Assembly: GCF_004683865.2 (NCBI RefSeq)
Contig: NZ_CP038439.1
Span: 2,854,001 to 2,918,000, forward strand
Reading direction: 5' to 3'
Length of the DNA: 64,000 bases
Source of the DNA: Paracoccus liaowanqingii
Lineage (GTDB): Bacteria; Pseudomonadota; Alphaproteobacteria; Rhodobacterales; Rhodobacteraceae
Shown here in pieces: positions 38,458 to 47,545 of the stretch. Each line of letters begins with the position of its first letter. Position 1 is the stretch's first letter. The translations under genes and the position numbers were made by a program. Under the pieces are notes generated by a model. That model saw only the letters and a program-made list of their open reading frames with translations. It was not told where the DNA came from and ran no database searches.

Positions 38458-40308
38458 TCACCCCCGGGGATTGAAGTGGTCATGCACCTTCTGTGCCATC
38501 GCGGCCGAGATCCCGGGCGCCGCCAGCAGGTCGGTCAGGCCCGCGCGGCTCACCGCCTTGGCGCTGCCGAAATGGGTCAGCAGCGCGCGCTTGCGGGCGG
38601 CCCCGATGCCCGCGATCTCGTCCAGGGGATTGGCCATCACGGCCTTGGCGCGCTTGGCGCGGTGGGTGCCGATGGCCCAACGGTGGGCCTCGTCGCGCAG
38701 GCGCTGGACGAAATACAGCACCGGGTCGTTCATGCGCAGCGCGAAGGGGCGCTTGCCGGGGCGGTGGAACTCCTCCTTGCCGTGGTCGCGGTCCTGGCCC
38801 TTGGCGACGCCGATCATCGGGATGTCCTCGACGCCCAGCTCGGCCATGATCCCCTCGACCGCGCTCACCTGTCCGGCGCCGCCGTCGATCAGCAGCAGGT
38901 CCGGCCAGGCCTCGGTCTGGCGGTCGGGATCCTCCTTCAGCAGGCGCTGGAAGCGGCGCATCAGCACCTCCTTCATCATGCCGAAATCGTCGCCCGGCGT
39001 GATCTCGGTGCCCTTGATGTTGAACTTGCGGTACTGGTTCTTGATCCAGCCCTCGGGGCCCGCGACGATCATGCCGCCGACGGCATTGGTGCCCATGATG
39101 TGACTGTTGTCATAGACCTCGATCCGGCGCGGGGGACCGGGCAGGTCGAAGGCCTCGGCCAGCCCCTCCAGCAGCCGGGCCTGGGTCGCGCTTTCCGACA
39201 TGCGGCGCGCGAGGCTTTCGCGGGCGTTGCGCAGGGCGTTGGTCACCAGGTCGGACTTCTCGCCGCGCTGCGGGACCAGCACCTCGACCCGGCGCCGCGC
39301 GCGGTCCGACAGGATGTCGGCGGCCAGTTCCGGATCCTCGGGCGCATGCGACAGCAGGATCTGCCGCGGCGGCGGCTTGTCGTCGTAGAACTGCACCAGG
39401 AAGGCCTGCATCACCTCGTCGGGGCTCTCGGCCCCGCCAAGGCGCGGATAGAAGTCGCGGTTCCCCCAGCTCTGGTTGCCGCGGATGAAGAAGACCTGCA
39501 CGCAGGCCTGCCCGCCCTCCATGTGCAGGGCCACGATGTCGGCCTCGGACACGCCCTTGGGGTTGATGGCCTGCACCGACTGCACGGCGGTCAGCGCCTT
39601 GATGCGGTCGCGCAGCGCGGCGGCGCGTTCGTATTCCATCTCTTCGGCGGCCTTGGCCATCTCGGCGGCCAGATCGGACTGGATGGTCGTGGTCTTGCCT
39701 TGCAGGAAACGCTCCGCATCGCTGACCAGCGCGTTGTAGTCGGGTTCGGTGATGCGACCCACGCAGGGCGCGCTGCAGCGCTTGATCTGGAACAGCAGGC
39801 AGGGGCGGGTGCGCGATTCGAAGGTGCTGTCGGTGCAGTTCCTGAGCAGGAAGACCCGCTGCAGCTGCGTCAGCGTGCGGTTCACCGCGCCCGCGCTGGC
39901 GAAGGGGCCGTAATAGTCGCCCTTTTCCGACTTCGCGCCGCGATGCTTCTTGATCTGCGGAAAGCCGTGGGACTTGGCCACCAGGATGTTGGGAAAGCTC
40001 TTGTCGTCGCGCAGCAGCACGTTGTAGCGCGGCTTCAGCTGCTTGATCAGGTTCTGCTCCAGCAGCAGGGCCTCGGTCTCGGTGCGGGTGGTCAGGAACA
40101 TCATGCTGGCCGTCTCGCGGATCATCCGCGCGATGCGCCCCGAATGCCCCGAGGGGCGGGCATAGTTCGACACCCGCGCGCGCAGGTCGCGCGCCTTGCC
40201 GACATAGAGGACGGCCTGGGCCGCATCCAGCATCCGGTAGACGCCGGGGCTGGCGTCGAGGGTCTTGAGATAGTCCTGGATCAGGGCGTGGCCGGTTTTC
40301 TGGGTCAT
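38458..40308 (-). CDS. uvrC: UvrABC excision nuclease subunit C
   Basis: The 616-residue protein makes the dual incisions of nucleotide excision repair. The GIY-YIG nuclease domain is N-terminal ([20 protein letters not shown]), followed by the UvrB-binding UVR segment ([24 protein letters not shown]), the RNase H-like domain ([31 protein letters not shown]) and two helix-hairpin-helix motifs at the end. The start [12 protein letters not shown] at 40308 is chosen; a longer in-frame reading is not family-like. It heads the direction of pgsA-moaDE. Confidence 0.97.
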   Translation of the reverse strand: MTQKTGHALIQDYLKTLDASPGVYRMLDAAQAVLYVGKARDLRARVSNYARPSGHSGRIARMIRETASMMFLTTRTETEALLLEQNLIKQLKPRYNVLLRDDKSFPNILVAKSHGFPQIKKHRGAKSEKGDYYGPFASAGAVNRTLTQLQRVFLLRNCTDSTFESRTRPCLLFQIKRCSAPCVGRITEPDYNALVSDAERFLQGKTTTIQSDLAAEMAKAAEEMEYERAAALRDRIKALTAVQSVQAINPKGVSEADIVALHMEGGQACVQVFFIRGNQSWGNRDFYPRLGGAESPDEVMQAFLVQFYDDKPPPRQILLSHAPEDPELAADILSDRARRRVEVLVPQRGEKSDLVTNALRNARESLARRMSESATQARLLEGLAEAFDLPGPPRRIEVYDNSHIMGTNAVGGMIVAGPEGWIKNQYRKFNIKGTEITPGDDFGMMKEVLMRRFQRLLKEDPDRQTEAWPDLLLIDGGAGQVSAVEGIMAELGVEDIPMIGVAKGQDRDHGKEEFHRPGKRPFALRMNDPVLYFVQRLRDEAHRWAIGTHRAKRAKAVMANPLDEIAGIGAARKRALLTHFGSAKAVSRAGLTDLLAAPGISAAMAQKVHDHFNPRG

Positions 40309-40612
40309 GTCTTTCAGAGTGGTGATTCTGGCCCGTCGCTGCAAGTTCCGGGGACCGGGCGCAAGCAGGAAGCTTTCCACCAAATCTGTGGATAATCCTG
40401 TGGGCGAGCTGTGGGGAGAGGGGTGGCAGGCCAGCAATCGTTACAGTTCCGTGACCTTGCCCAATAACTAGGCATATCCGAAGGCCGTTGATTTTGCTGG
40501 AGAATATATATCCTCTTTTGGGACTGGACGGAAATATCTTGCAGAATCCGCATCTTGCACGCGGTCTCTGCGGCGCGTGGACAAGACGCCGCGCCCCGTG
40601 CCGCAACGTGCG
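40309..40612. other. 304-bp gap upstream of uvrC with a DnaA-box match
   Basis: No gene is seen. The stretch contains TGTGGATAA (40387-40395), a perfect match to the DnaA 9-mer in reverse, and an AT-richer patch around 40440-40550 with the near-palindrome GAGAATATATATCCTC. It must also contain the uvrC promoter. One box is not enough to call an origin. Confidence 0.35.
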
Positions 40613-41392
40613 TCAGTCGCCGTCAAGCATGTCCGGAGTGCGCCATGCCAGGTGCTGGCCGCCATCGACGCAGATCAGCTGTCCGGTCACCGCCCGCGCG
40701 TCCAGCAGATAGGCCAGGGCCTGGGTGATGCCCTGCGGATCGCTGCCCCGGCCCAGCACCGTCGCGGCGCGTTGGGCGGCGAAATGATCCGCGCTCTGCC
40801 GGGCGCCGATCAGGGTCGGGCCGGGGCCGATGGCATTCACGCGGATGTCGGGGGCAAGTCCCTGCGCGGCGGTGCGCGTCAGCGCCCACAGCGCCGCCTT
40901 GGCCAGCGAATAGGTCATGAATTCGGGCGTGGGCTTCAGCACCCGCTGATCGACCATGTTGACGACCAGCGCCTGCGCCTGCGGCTCGCCGTTCTCGTCG
41001 GGGACGGCCTTGGGGGCCTGGGCGGCGAAGGCCTGGATCAGCTGGAAGGGCGCGCGCAGGTTCGACCCCAGATGCCGGTCCCATCCCACCATCGTCGCGC
41101 TGTGGATCGTGTCATGTTCGAAGATCGAGGCGTTGTTCACCAGCACCGTCAGCGGCCCCAGGGCCTGCGCCACCTGCGGCACCAGCGCCGCCGTGGCGTC
41201 GGCGTCCAGCAGGTCGGCTTGAAAAACCTGCGCCCGGACGCCCAGGGCCCGTGCCTCGGCGGCGGTCTGCCGGGCCTCTTCGTCCGAGCCCGCATAATGG
41301 ATGGCGACGTCATGGCCGCGCGCGGCCAAGGCCAGCGCCATGGTGCGGCCCAGCCTGCGGGCGGCGCCGGTGACCAGGGCCGCGCCCCTCAT
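40613..41392 (-). CDS. SDR-family oxidoreductase, pteridine reductase/FolM-like
   Basis: The 259-residue Rossmann protein has the nucleotide motif VTGAARRLGRTMALALA, VNNASIFEHDTI, the catalytic Tyr and Lys in TYSLAKAALWALTRTAA and NAIGPGPTLIG. The first segment and GHDVAIHYAGSDEEA are those of the pteridine reductase/FolM subgroup, which reduces dihydrofolate or dihydrobiopterin with NADPH. PhhB (63 kb) belongs to the same cofactor theme. It follows the antiporter gene with a 13-bp gap in the same direction. Substrate assignment is tentative. Confidence 0.83.
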   Translation of the reverse strand: MRGAALVTGAARRLGRTMALALAARGHDVAIHYAGSDEEARQTAAEARALGVRAQVFQADLLDADATAALVPQVAQALGPLTVLVNNASIFEHDTIHSATMVGWDRHLGSNLRAPFQLIQAFAAQAPKAVPDENGEPQAQALVVNMVDQRVLKPTPEFMTYSLAKAALWALTRTAAQGLAPDIRVNAIGPGPTLIGARQSADHFAAQRAATVLGRGSDPQGITQALAYLLDARAVTGQLICVDGGQHLAWRTPDMLDGD

Positions 41393-41405
41393 GGCCGACG
41401 CCCCG

Positions 41406-42329
41406 TCACAGCAGGATCCAGGCATAGGTGCCATAGACCAGCACGAAGACCGCGCCCACGATCCGCGTCAGGCTGAGGCTGCGGAACAGGAACGGGGCCA
41501 GCAGCAGCGAGGATCCCAGCATGACCCACAGGTCCAGACGCAGCATCTCGGGCGGGACGGTCAGCGGCGCCACGACGGTGGTGATGCCCAGGATCGCCAG
41601 GATGTTGAAGATGTTCGAGCCGACGACATTGCCAAGCGCCATGTCCGCCCGGCCCCGCAGCGCGGCGGCGACCGAGGCGGCCAGTTCCGGCAGCGAGGTG
41701 CCGATGGCCACCAGCGTCAGGCCGATCACCGTTTCGCTGATGCCGAACTCGCGCGCGATGACGGTCGCGCCGGTGACCAGCAGGTTGGCCCCGATCGGCA
41801 GGGCGATCAGGCCGGCCACCAGCCAGAAGATGATCTTGCCCCAGCCCGCGCCCAGGGCCGCGCCCTCCAGTTCGCCGGGTTCGGCCCGTCCGGTGCTCAG
41901 CTGCCGCCACAGCACCGCGCCCAGGGCCAGCAGCAGGATGACGCCCTGCAGGCGCCCGATCTCTCCGGCAAAGGACAGCGCGATCAACAGGACCGAGGCG
42001 CCGATCATCATCGCCCAGCTTTCGCGCAGGTCGTGCCCCTTGGTCACGATGACCGAGATCAGCGCCGTCACCCCCAGGATCACCAGCACGTTGGCGATGT
42101 TGGAGCCGACGACATTGCCCATCGCGATGCCGCTGGAGCCCTGCAGCGCCGCCGACAGCGACACCAGCAGTTCGGGCGCCGAGGTGCCGAAGGCCACCAC
42201 GGTCAGGCCGACCACAAGGGGCGTCATGCCCAGCTTCAGCGCCAAGTTGACCGCGCCCCGCACCAGCAGGTCGCCGCCCAGAACCAGCAGGGCCAAGCCG
42301 CCCAGCACCAGCAGAATCTCATTTATCAC
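41406..42329 (-). CDS. Ca2+/Na+ antiporter, CaCA family (YrbG-like)
   Basis: The 307-residue membrane protein has two alpha repeats, each with the GNVVGSNIANVLVILG / GNVVGSNIFNILAILG and FGTSAPELLVSL / IGTSLPELAAS signatures that bind cations. About ten helices. The start is a GTG at 42329 inside the end of a 39-codon gene, and the family-like N-terminus MINEILLVLGGLALLVLGG supports it. It is the third gene of a four-gene overlapping run (S49 peptidase, small protein, antiporter, SDR). Confidence 0.93.
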   Translation of the reverse strand: MINEILLVLGGLALLVLGGDLLVRGAVNLALKLGMTPLVVGLTVVAFGTSAPELLVSLSAALQGSSGIAMGNVVGSNIANVLVILGVTALISVIVTKGHDLRESWAMMIGASVLLIALSFAGEIGRLQGVILLLALGAVLWRQLSTGRAEPGELEGAALGAGWGKIIFWLVAGLIALPIGANLLVTGATVIAREFGISETVIGLTLVAIGTSLPELAASVAAALRGRADMALGNVVGSNIFNILAILGITTVVAPLTVPPEMLRLDLWVMLGSSLLLAPFLFRSLSLTRIVGAVFVLVYGTYAWILL

Positions 42330-42438
42330 GTCGCCCGACCCCGAAAATCTTCTTCAACATGCGCCGGGCGCCGGGACCGCCCAGAAGGGCGATGACGACC
42401 ATGACCAGCAGGAACAGGACGATGACGCGCAGGCTCAT
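42319..42438 (-). CDS. Small single-helix membrane protein, 39 residues
   Basis: A short gene linking the S49 peptidase and antiporter genes. It overlaps the peptidase stop by 4 bp (ATGA) and the antiporter start by 11 bp. The product MSLRVIVLFLLVMVVIALLG is one hydrophobic helix followed by a basic tail (ARRMLKKIFGVGRRDK). Small proteins of this form next to SohB-like peptidases occur in Rhodobacteraceae. The tight overlaps on both sides argue strongly that it is translated. Function unknown. Confidence 0.72.
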   Translation of the reverse strand: MSLRVIVLFLLVMVVIALLGGPGARRMLKKIFGVGRRDK

Positions 42439-43244
42439 CCCCGGGTTCCGAAGCGCTGGAAGGCGGCGCGATCCTCGGCCGCGTCCAGCAGCGCTTCGGC
42501 GGACAGCCCGAGGCGGCGCAGCAGGGGTCGGCGCATGCCATGGACCTCGAAGCGGACCTTGTCGCCGTAGAGCGCCTTCAGCCGAGGCACCGGATGGGCG
42601 ATGCCGTCAGCCAGCCCCAGACGCACCGCCTCGCGCCCGGCCCAGAAGGCGCCGGTGAACAGATCCTGATCAGCGGCCAGGCGGCTGCCGCGCCGGGTCC
42701 GGACATGGTCCTTGAAGGCGGCGTGGATGGGCTCCAGGATGCTGTGCAGCCGCGCCACATCCTCGGGCGATTGCGGGCGGAACGGATCCAGCGTCGATTT
42801 CGATTCGCCCGCCGTGTGCACCCGCCGCTCGATCCCCCACCGGTCAATCAGCTCGTGGAAGCCGAAGCCCGCCGAGATGACCCCGATCGAGCCCAGGATC
42901 GAGCTGTCATCGGCCCAGATGTCATCCGCCGCGCAGGCCAGCCAGTAGCCGCCCGAGGCCGCCACGTCCTCGACGAAGGCATGGACGGGGGTGCCGGTCT
43001 CGTCCGCCAGCCGCCGGATGCGGGCGGCGATCAGCGAGGATTGCACCGGCGATCCGCCCGGCGAATTGATGACCAGCGCCACCGCCAGCGGCTTGCCGCG
43101 CCTGAAGGCACGCTCGATCAGGGGGGCCAGGGCCGCGTCGTTCAGCCCGCCCCCCCGGCCCGCGCCGCCGATGGTGCCGGACAGGCGGATGACCGCGACG
43201 CGCGGCTTGCGGGACAGAAGGCGGGAGATCAGGGGAATACGCAT
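42435..43244 (-). CDS. S49-family serine peptidase (SppA/SohB-like)
   Basis: The 269-residue peptidase has the catalytic Ser in the SGGY segment (VEDVAASGGYWLACAADDI), the Lys region near GESKSTLDPFRP, and ALVINSPGGSPVQS. SppA/SohB enzymes degrade cleaved signal peptides at the membrane. A clear signal anchor is lacking, so it may be cytoplasmic as in other short S49 proteins. The start MRIPLISRLLSRKP at 43244 is chosen. It overlaps the small membrane protein gene. Confidence 0.9.
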   Translation of the reverse strand: MRIPLISRLLSRKPRVAVIRLSGTIGGAGRGGGLNDAALAPLIERAFRRGKPLAVALVINSPGGSPVQSSLIAARIRRLADETGTPVHAFVEDVAASGGYWLACAADDIWADDSSILGSIGVISAGFGFHELIDRWGIERRVHTAGESKSTLDPFRPQSPEDVARLHSILEPIHAAFKDHVRTRRGSRLAADQDLFTGAFWAGREAVRLGLADGIAHPVPRLKALYGDKVRFEVHGMRRPLLRRLGLSAEALLDAAEDRAAFQRFGTRG

Positions 43245-43302
43245 GGCCCAGAGATAGGCCGAAGCCCGCCCGGTCACAACCCGAAGCCCTGCGGCAAACC
43301 GG

Positions 43303-44328
43303 TCAGGCCGGAACGGCGCGGATCGTGTCGCCGGGCAGGAAGGTGGGGGTCAGCGCGATGATGCGGTTCTCGGGCGCGACATCCTTGCCGGACACCAGCC
43401 GCGCCGCGCGCCGCCCGACATCCACGCGCCGCGCATCGGTGGTGGCCAGCCGGATCGGCAGCCCGTCCAGCAGGTCGACGCCGTTGAAGCCCGCCAGCCC
43501 GATCCGGCCCGGGATGTCCATGCCCTTGTCCAGGCAGTGAAGCAGCCCGCCCGCCCCGATCATGTCGTTCGAGAAATAGAGGAAATCCAGGTCCGGCGCG
43601 CGGGTCAGGATGCGGTCGGTCAGCTCGCGCCCCTTCAGGAGGCTGGATCCGCCCTGATAGTATTCCCGCGCCTCCAGCTGGACCCCGGCCAGCGCCAGCC
43701 CTTCCTCGAAGCCCAGCAGGCGTTTGCGGGCGCGGTGATCCTCGGGCATGTGGGTGCCGACAAAGCCGATGCGGCGATAGCCGGCGGCCAGGATCCGCGC
43801 CGCCATCTCGCGCCCGGCGCGGATATGCGAGATGCCCACCAGCGTGTCGATCCCCTCGCCGTCGATGTCCATGATCTCGACCACCGGAAGGCCCGAGTTC
43901 TGCAGCATGGCCCGCGCCGCCCGGCTGTGTTCCAGCCCCGCCAGGATCACCCCCGTAGGCCGCCAGGACAGCATGTCGTACAGCACCATCTCCTCGCGCG
44001 CGGGGGAATAGTTGGTGACCCCGATCACCGGCTGCAGCCCGGTATCGTCCAGCTCCGCCGAGATCCCGCCCAGCACGTCGGGAAAGACCAGGTTGGACAG
44101 CGACGGGATGACCACCGCCACCAGGTTCACCCGCTGGCTGGCCAGCCCGCCCGCGATCTTGTTGGGCACGTAGCCCAGCGCCTTGGCCGCCGTCAGCACC
44201 TTCTCGCGCGTCGCGGCCGACACGTCGCCCCGGTTGCGCAGCACCCGGCTGACGGTCATCTCGGACACGCCCGAGGCCTCGGACACATCGCGGAGGGTCA
44301 GGGGACGACGGGGGCGCGTGGGGATCAT
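43303..44328 (-). CDS. LacI-family transcriptional regulator
   Basis: The 341-residue repressor has an N-terminal HTH (TLRDVSEASGVSEMTVSRVLRNRGDVSAATREKV) with hinge helix (PNKIAGGLASQR), and a periplasmic-binding-like effector domain (VVIPSLSNLVFPDVLGGISAEL). The wording resembles GntR-type gluconate regulators of the LacI family. No obvious target genes adjoin it: the S49 gene lies downstream with 58 bp between and tRNA-Arg lies upstream. The effector is unknown. Confidence 0.87.
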   Translation of the reverse strand: MIPTRPRRPLTLRDVSEASGVSEMTVSRVLRNRGDVSAATREKVLTAAKALGYVPNKIAGGLASQRVNLVAVVIPSLSNLVFPDVLGGISAELDDTGLQPVIGVTNYSPAREEMVLYDMLSWRPTGVILAGLEHSRAARAMLQNSGLPVVEIMDIDGEGIDTLVGISHIRAGREMAARILAAGYRRIGFVGTHMPEDHRARKRLLGFEEGLALAGVQLEAREYYQGGSSLLKGRELTDRILTRAPDLDFLYFSNDMIGAGGLLHCLDKGMDIPGRIGLAGFNGVDLLDGLPIRLATTDARRVDVGRRAARLVSGKDVAPENRIIALTPTFLPGDTIRAVPA

Positions 44329-44486
44329 GAGGGGGACGTTCCTGACTTGTACCCACCGATGTTAGCGAAGGTCAGGGACGCCCACAACCGCCGCATGATC
44401 CCGGATCCGGCGCTCATCCCCCCGCCAGTGCCCGCCACCCGACGCTTGCCAAACGCATCCCCGGGCCGGTAGACAGAGGGCGGCAT

Positions 44487-44563
44487 GGCCCCGTGGCTCA
44501 ACTGGATAGAGCAGCCCCCTCCTAAGGGGCAGGTTACTGGTTCGAATCCAGTCGGGGTCACCA
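44487..44563 (+). tRNA. tRNA-Arg (anticodon CCT)
   Basis: A 77-nt cloverleaf with acceptor stem GGCCCCG/CGGGGTC (one G-T pair), discriminator A and encoded CCA. The anticodon stem GCCCC/GGGGC surrounds the loop CTCCTAA, so the anticodon is CCT, reading AGG. The T-arm contains GGTTCGAATCC. tRNA-Arg genes are frequent integration sites, and the DNA downstream is gene-poor. Confidence 0.96.
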
Positions 44564-44966
44564 CTATGTTCTGTCGGACGAGCGCGCAGGCGAGGGTATC
44601 TTCCGTCCTTCTGGTCCTCAAGCGAGGGTTGCCGCCGGAACGAGGGCTGCCTGGGTCCGGGCTGCATTCGATGAAATCCGGCGGAGCGCGTGCTGCGATG
44701 CTTTGAAGGGGGCGTGTCTGGGCAGGCCATTTCCCGATCGCTGCGATGTTTGAGCGAACGGCAAGTCATCGTTCAAAGGGGGCCACGTCTTGCCCCCCGC
44801 ATGGATCCAGGAAACCTTAGCTCACAGGCAGTAAAAGACCGCGAACACGGCATCTTGGCCGGGTTCGCGGGAATTGTCCTTACAACGAAGATCGCGACGC
44901 GCTGGAGGCCTGCGCCGGGGAAATGATGGAGCTTCTACAGCCTGTGTCTCCGAGCGCCTGCCGCGA
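44564..44966. other. Gene-poor stretch after tRNA-Arg
   Basis: I see no convincing gene. Short open frames are present but none has family character, a ribosome-binding site and codon use like the neighbours. No second copy of the tRNA 3' end (TTCGAATCCAGTC) was seen in the window. It may be a decayed integration remnant. Confidence 0.4.
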
Positions 44967-45233
44967 TCAGTACCTGTCCGATCCCCGCCGAAGGTCGCGC
45001 GGGGCGACTCCCTGAACGGCAGGGGAGCTCCGGTGCCGACCCATCGGCCCTGTCGCGCTCCTCTCGACCGAGGTCTTCACGCTGAGGGCAAATCCCATGA
45101 CGCCCATCACGACCGCAAGCACGAACGGCCCGACGAGAAGGCCCAAGGCCGCTCCGGGCACACCATAAAGCGACAATCCGACAAGCGATGCGAGGACGGC
45201 GACAACGCCGTGATATTTCAGCGGGTGATCCAT
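44967..45233 (-). CDS. Small hypothetical membrane protein, 88 residues
   Basis: The product starts MDHPLKYHGVVAVLASLVGL and has two hydrophobic helices joined by GVPGAAL (residues about 8-50), followed by a polar basic tail. The ATG is preceded by AAAGGTTCGGCC, and a decent sigma70-type promoter lies just upstream. I do not recognise a family. It is the only likely gene in the 1.1-kb stretch after tRNA-Arg and may be a cargo or orphan gene. Confidence 0.55.
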   Translation of the reverse strand: MDHPLKYHGVVAVLASLVGLSLYGVPGAALGLLVGPFVLAVVMGVMGFALSVKTSVERSATGPMGRHRSSPAVQGVAPRDLRRGSDRY

Positions 45234-45261
45234 GGCCGAACCTTTCAAAACTGATACGTTC

Positions 45262-45291
45262 AGCATAGAATGTAAAAATTCCGTCATGCAA
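45262..45291 (-). promoter_or_regulatory. Sigma70-type promoter for the 88-residue protein gene
   Basis: On the minus strand TTGCAT (45291-45286) and TATGCT (45267-45262) are separated by 18 bp in an AT-rich patch, 29 bp upstream of the ATG at 45233. Confidence 0.5.
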
Positions 45292-45640
45292 CCTTTAATT
45301 GCGCCCGCGCCACCTTTGGCACCCCAGGGGACTCGAGAGCGACCTTGTCTCAGGCAGCGACATCTCCCTCCTTCGGCACGACACGCCGCGAAGGGTCACG
45401 GGTCTCTTGGTTGAAGAATCGGTTGCAGGAATTGCGCCTCACTTGGCAGCGGACCGGGCGCCGAGGCCTTGGCCTGTTATCTCGGTTTCCCAGACCGGCC
45501 CTTCATGTCCGGACGTGGAACAGCCATCCCTCGATGGCTGCCTCGCTGCCCGAGATTTGCCGGTCCTGCGAAGAAGCCGCGTCCTCCAGAGGGCAGGTTC
45601 GCACGCAACTGGAAGCACCCTACCCCGCCACACCACAAAA
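45292..45640. other. Gene-poor stretch before the YceI gene end
   Basis: No recognisable gene on either strand. Open frames here have no family likeness and lack translation signals. A short local repeat is present (CAGCCATCCCTCGATGGCTG, hairpin). Together with 44564-44966 this is the least gene-like part of the window. Confidence 0.4.
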
Positions 45641-45669
45641 GGCCCGTGACGCGGGGGGCGTCACGGGCC
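45641..45669 (-). terminator. Intrinsic terminator of the YceI gene
   Basis: GGCCCGTGACGC (45641-45652) and GCGTCACGGGCC (45658-45669) form a perfect 12-bp stem, followed on the minus strand by TTTTGTGG. It starts 27 bp past the YceI stop. Confidence 0.88.
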
Positions 45670-45696
45670 GGTCTTTGCCTGCGAAAGGCGGGGAAA

Positions 45697-46278
45697 TCAG
45701 CCCTCGGCGGCCATCGCCTCGACCGAGATCGTCACCTGGACCTCGTCGGACACGGCGGGGGCGAACATGCCCATGTTGTAGTCGCTGCGCAGCAGCGTGG
45801 TGGTGGCGTCGAAGCCCAGCCAGGGCTTGTTCTCCATCGGGTGGTTGCCCTGCTGGTTCAGGGTGGTGTCCAGCACGACTTCCTGCGTGACGCCGTTCAG
45901 GGTCAGGTCGCCGGTGATCATCGCGGTGGTGTCGCCGGTGACCTCGATGCCGGTCGAGACGAAGGTGACCTCGGGCGCGGCGCCTTCGGCCCCGAAGAAG
46001 TCGGGCGACTGGAAATGCTCGTCGCGGCCGGCAAAGCCGGTCATCAGCGAGGCCACGGGAAAGCTGGCCTCGACCGAGGAGGCGGCGGGATCCTCGGGAT
46101 CGAAGCTGATCTGGCCGGTGATGTCGCCGAACATGCCGGTCGTGGTCGAGAAGCCCAGGTGGTTGTAGTCGAACACGATCTGGCTGTGCGAGGTGTCGAA
46201 GGTATAGGCCTGCGGCTCGGCCAGGGCAGCGCCGGCGACAAGGGCGAAGGCGGCGGTCAGTGCGGTGGTCTTGAGCAT
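45697..46278 (-). CDS. YceI-family periplasmic protein
   Basis: A 193-residue protein with a signal peptide (MLKTTALTAAFALVAGAALA, cleavage before EPQ) and the YceI lipocalin-like barrel: YTFDTSHSQIVFDYNHLGFS, FVSTGIEVTGDTT and GDLTLNGVTQEVVLD. YceI proteins bind isoprenoid quinone-like lipids. The start at 46278 follows CAGGAGAAGACC. It is downstream of the b561-YceI fusion gene on the same strand (109-bp gap), so both may share a function in electron transfer or stress. Confidence 0.9.
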   Translation of the reverse strand: MLKTTALTAAFALVAGAALAEPQAYTFDTSHSQIVFDYNHLGFSTTTGMFGDITGQISFDPEDPAASSVEASFPVASLMTGFAGRDEHFQSPDFFGAEGAAPEVTFVSTGIEVTGDTTAMITGDLTLNGVTQEVVLDTTLNQQGNHPMENKPWLGFDATTTLLRSDYNMGMFAPAVSDEVQVTISVEAMAAEG

Positions 46279-46387
46279 GGTCTTCTCCTGTAAAGCTGCG
46301 CCCATCCTTGCCGGAACGGGCCCGGGGGGCAACTGGCGATGGGCGAACAGGCCCTGTCCCCCTGCGCACATCCCCGTCAGGGCCGCC

Positions 46388-47545
46388 TCAGCGCGCGGCG
46401 GTCAGGGCGACGGTCAGCTGCACCTCGAAGCCCACGGTCGATTCGTCGGCATAGCCCGCGCCGATCTGCCAGTCGCGGCGGTCCATCACGGCCTGCCCCT
46501 GCATCCGCGCCACGCCCGCATCGTCGATCTGCAGCGTGAAGGGCAGGGTTACGGGCGTCTCCTGACCGCGCAGGGTCAGCGGACCCTCGGCCACATAGCC
46601 CTCGCCCTCGGGGCGGATGGTGCCCGCGAAGACGGCGGTGGGGTTGGTGGCGACGTCGAAGAAATCCGAGCCCTTGGCCTGGTCGGTCACGGTGCCGATG
46701 GTGACGCTGTCCATGTTGATGGTCACGCGCACCTCGCCCGTGCCGCTGTCGGGATCGAAGGCGATCGCGGCGGTCCAGTCGGAAAAGCCGCCCTCGATCT
46801 GCGATCCCATCTGCACCACGGCAAAGCCCAGATCGCCCTGGGTCACCCGCCAGTCCGATGCGGCCTGGTCCAGCACCGTGGCCGGGCCCGCGTCCTGCGG
46901 GCGGGTCACCACGGCATAGGCCGCACCCGCGCCAAGGACCGCCAGCGCGACCAGCGCGGGCATCAGGTGGCGGCCGGCCGCGCCCTGCCCCGCCGGCCGC
47001 CCGCGCGTCATCCGCGCCAGCACCCCGTCGCGGTCGATCAGCGCGTGCTTCAGCGCGCCCGCCACGTGCAGAAGGATCGAGCCCATCAGCATCCAGGCCA
47101 GGATGTGATGCACCCCCGCCATGGTCATCGACAGCGCGGGCGATTTCGGCACCAGCGGCAGGCCCTGCCCCAGGGGCCAGAGGATCGGGGCATAGCCATC
47201 GGTCGCGGCATGTCCGATCCAGCCGGTGACGGGGACCAGCACCATCGCGCCATAAAGCGTCCAGTGCACCGCCTCGGCCAGCAGCGTCTCGGCCCGGCGG
47301 TCGGGATGGACGGGCGCGGGGCGGGGTTGGCTCAGCGCCCATCCGATCCGCGCCAGCGCCACCGCCAGCGCCGCCAGGCCCAAGGTCTTGTGGAGCGAGA
47401 AGACCTGCACCTTCAGCGCCATCGCCTCCAGCGGGATGCGTTCGGCCCAGAGGCCCAGACCGATATTGGACAGGATCAGAAGCGCGGTCAGCCAATGGAA
47501 TGTCCGGGTGACCGAGCCATAGCTGCGGGCGGTGTTGTGGCGCAT
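46388..47545 (-). CDS. Cytochrome b561 fused to a YceI domain
   Basis: The 385-residue protein combines a b561 N-terminal half with a YceI C-terminal half. The first part (residues about 1-185) has four helices and histidines in TRTFHWLTALLI, VFSLHKTLG, VHWTLYGAM and GVHHILAWM for two b haems. After a linker helix (LMPALVALAVLGAGAAYAVV), residues 225-385 form the YceI barrel (SQIEGGFSDWTAAIAFDP, MDSVTIGT). The fusion puts a quinone-lipid-binding domain beside a membrane oxidoreductase, which suggests electron transfer to or from a bound quinone; function is untested. The start is the ATG at 47545. Confidence 0.9.
   Translation of the reverse strand: MRHNTARSYGSVTRTFHWLTALLILSNIGLGLWAERIPLEAMALKVQVFSLHKTLGLAALAVALARIGWALSQPRPAPVHPDRRAETLLAEAVHWTLYGAMVLVPVTGWIGHAATDGYAPILWPLGQGLPLVPKSPALSMTMAGVHHILAWMLMGSILLHVAGALKHALIDRDGVLARMTRGRPAGQGAAGRHLMPALVALAVLGAGAAYAVVTRPQDAGPATVLDQAASDWRVTQGDLGFAVVQMGSQIEGGFSDWTAAIAFDPDSGTGEVRVTINMDSVTIGTVTDQAKGSDFFDVATNPTAVFAGTIRPEGEGYVAEGPLTLRGQETPVTLPFTLQIDDAGVARMQGQAVMDRRDWQIGAGYADESTVGFEVQLTVALTAAR

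Noticed and set aside
40380..40560. Chromosomal replication origin
   Set aside because: Only one DnaA box is clear, and dnaA, hemE, parAB or gidA are not present. Listed as a finding of low interest only.
44362..44769. Minus-strand frame containing DWIRTSNLPLRRG over the tRNA
   Set aside because: This is the usual artefact of translating the antisense of a tRNA gene and its flanks.
44487..45640. Prophage or integrative element at tRNA-Arg
   Set aside because: No integrase, no repeat of the tRNA 3' end and no phage genes were found; only a gene-poor stretch remains.
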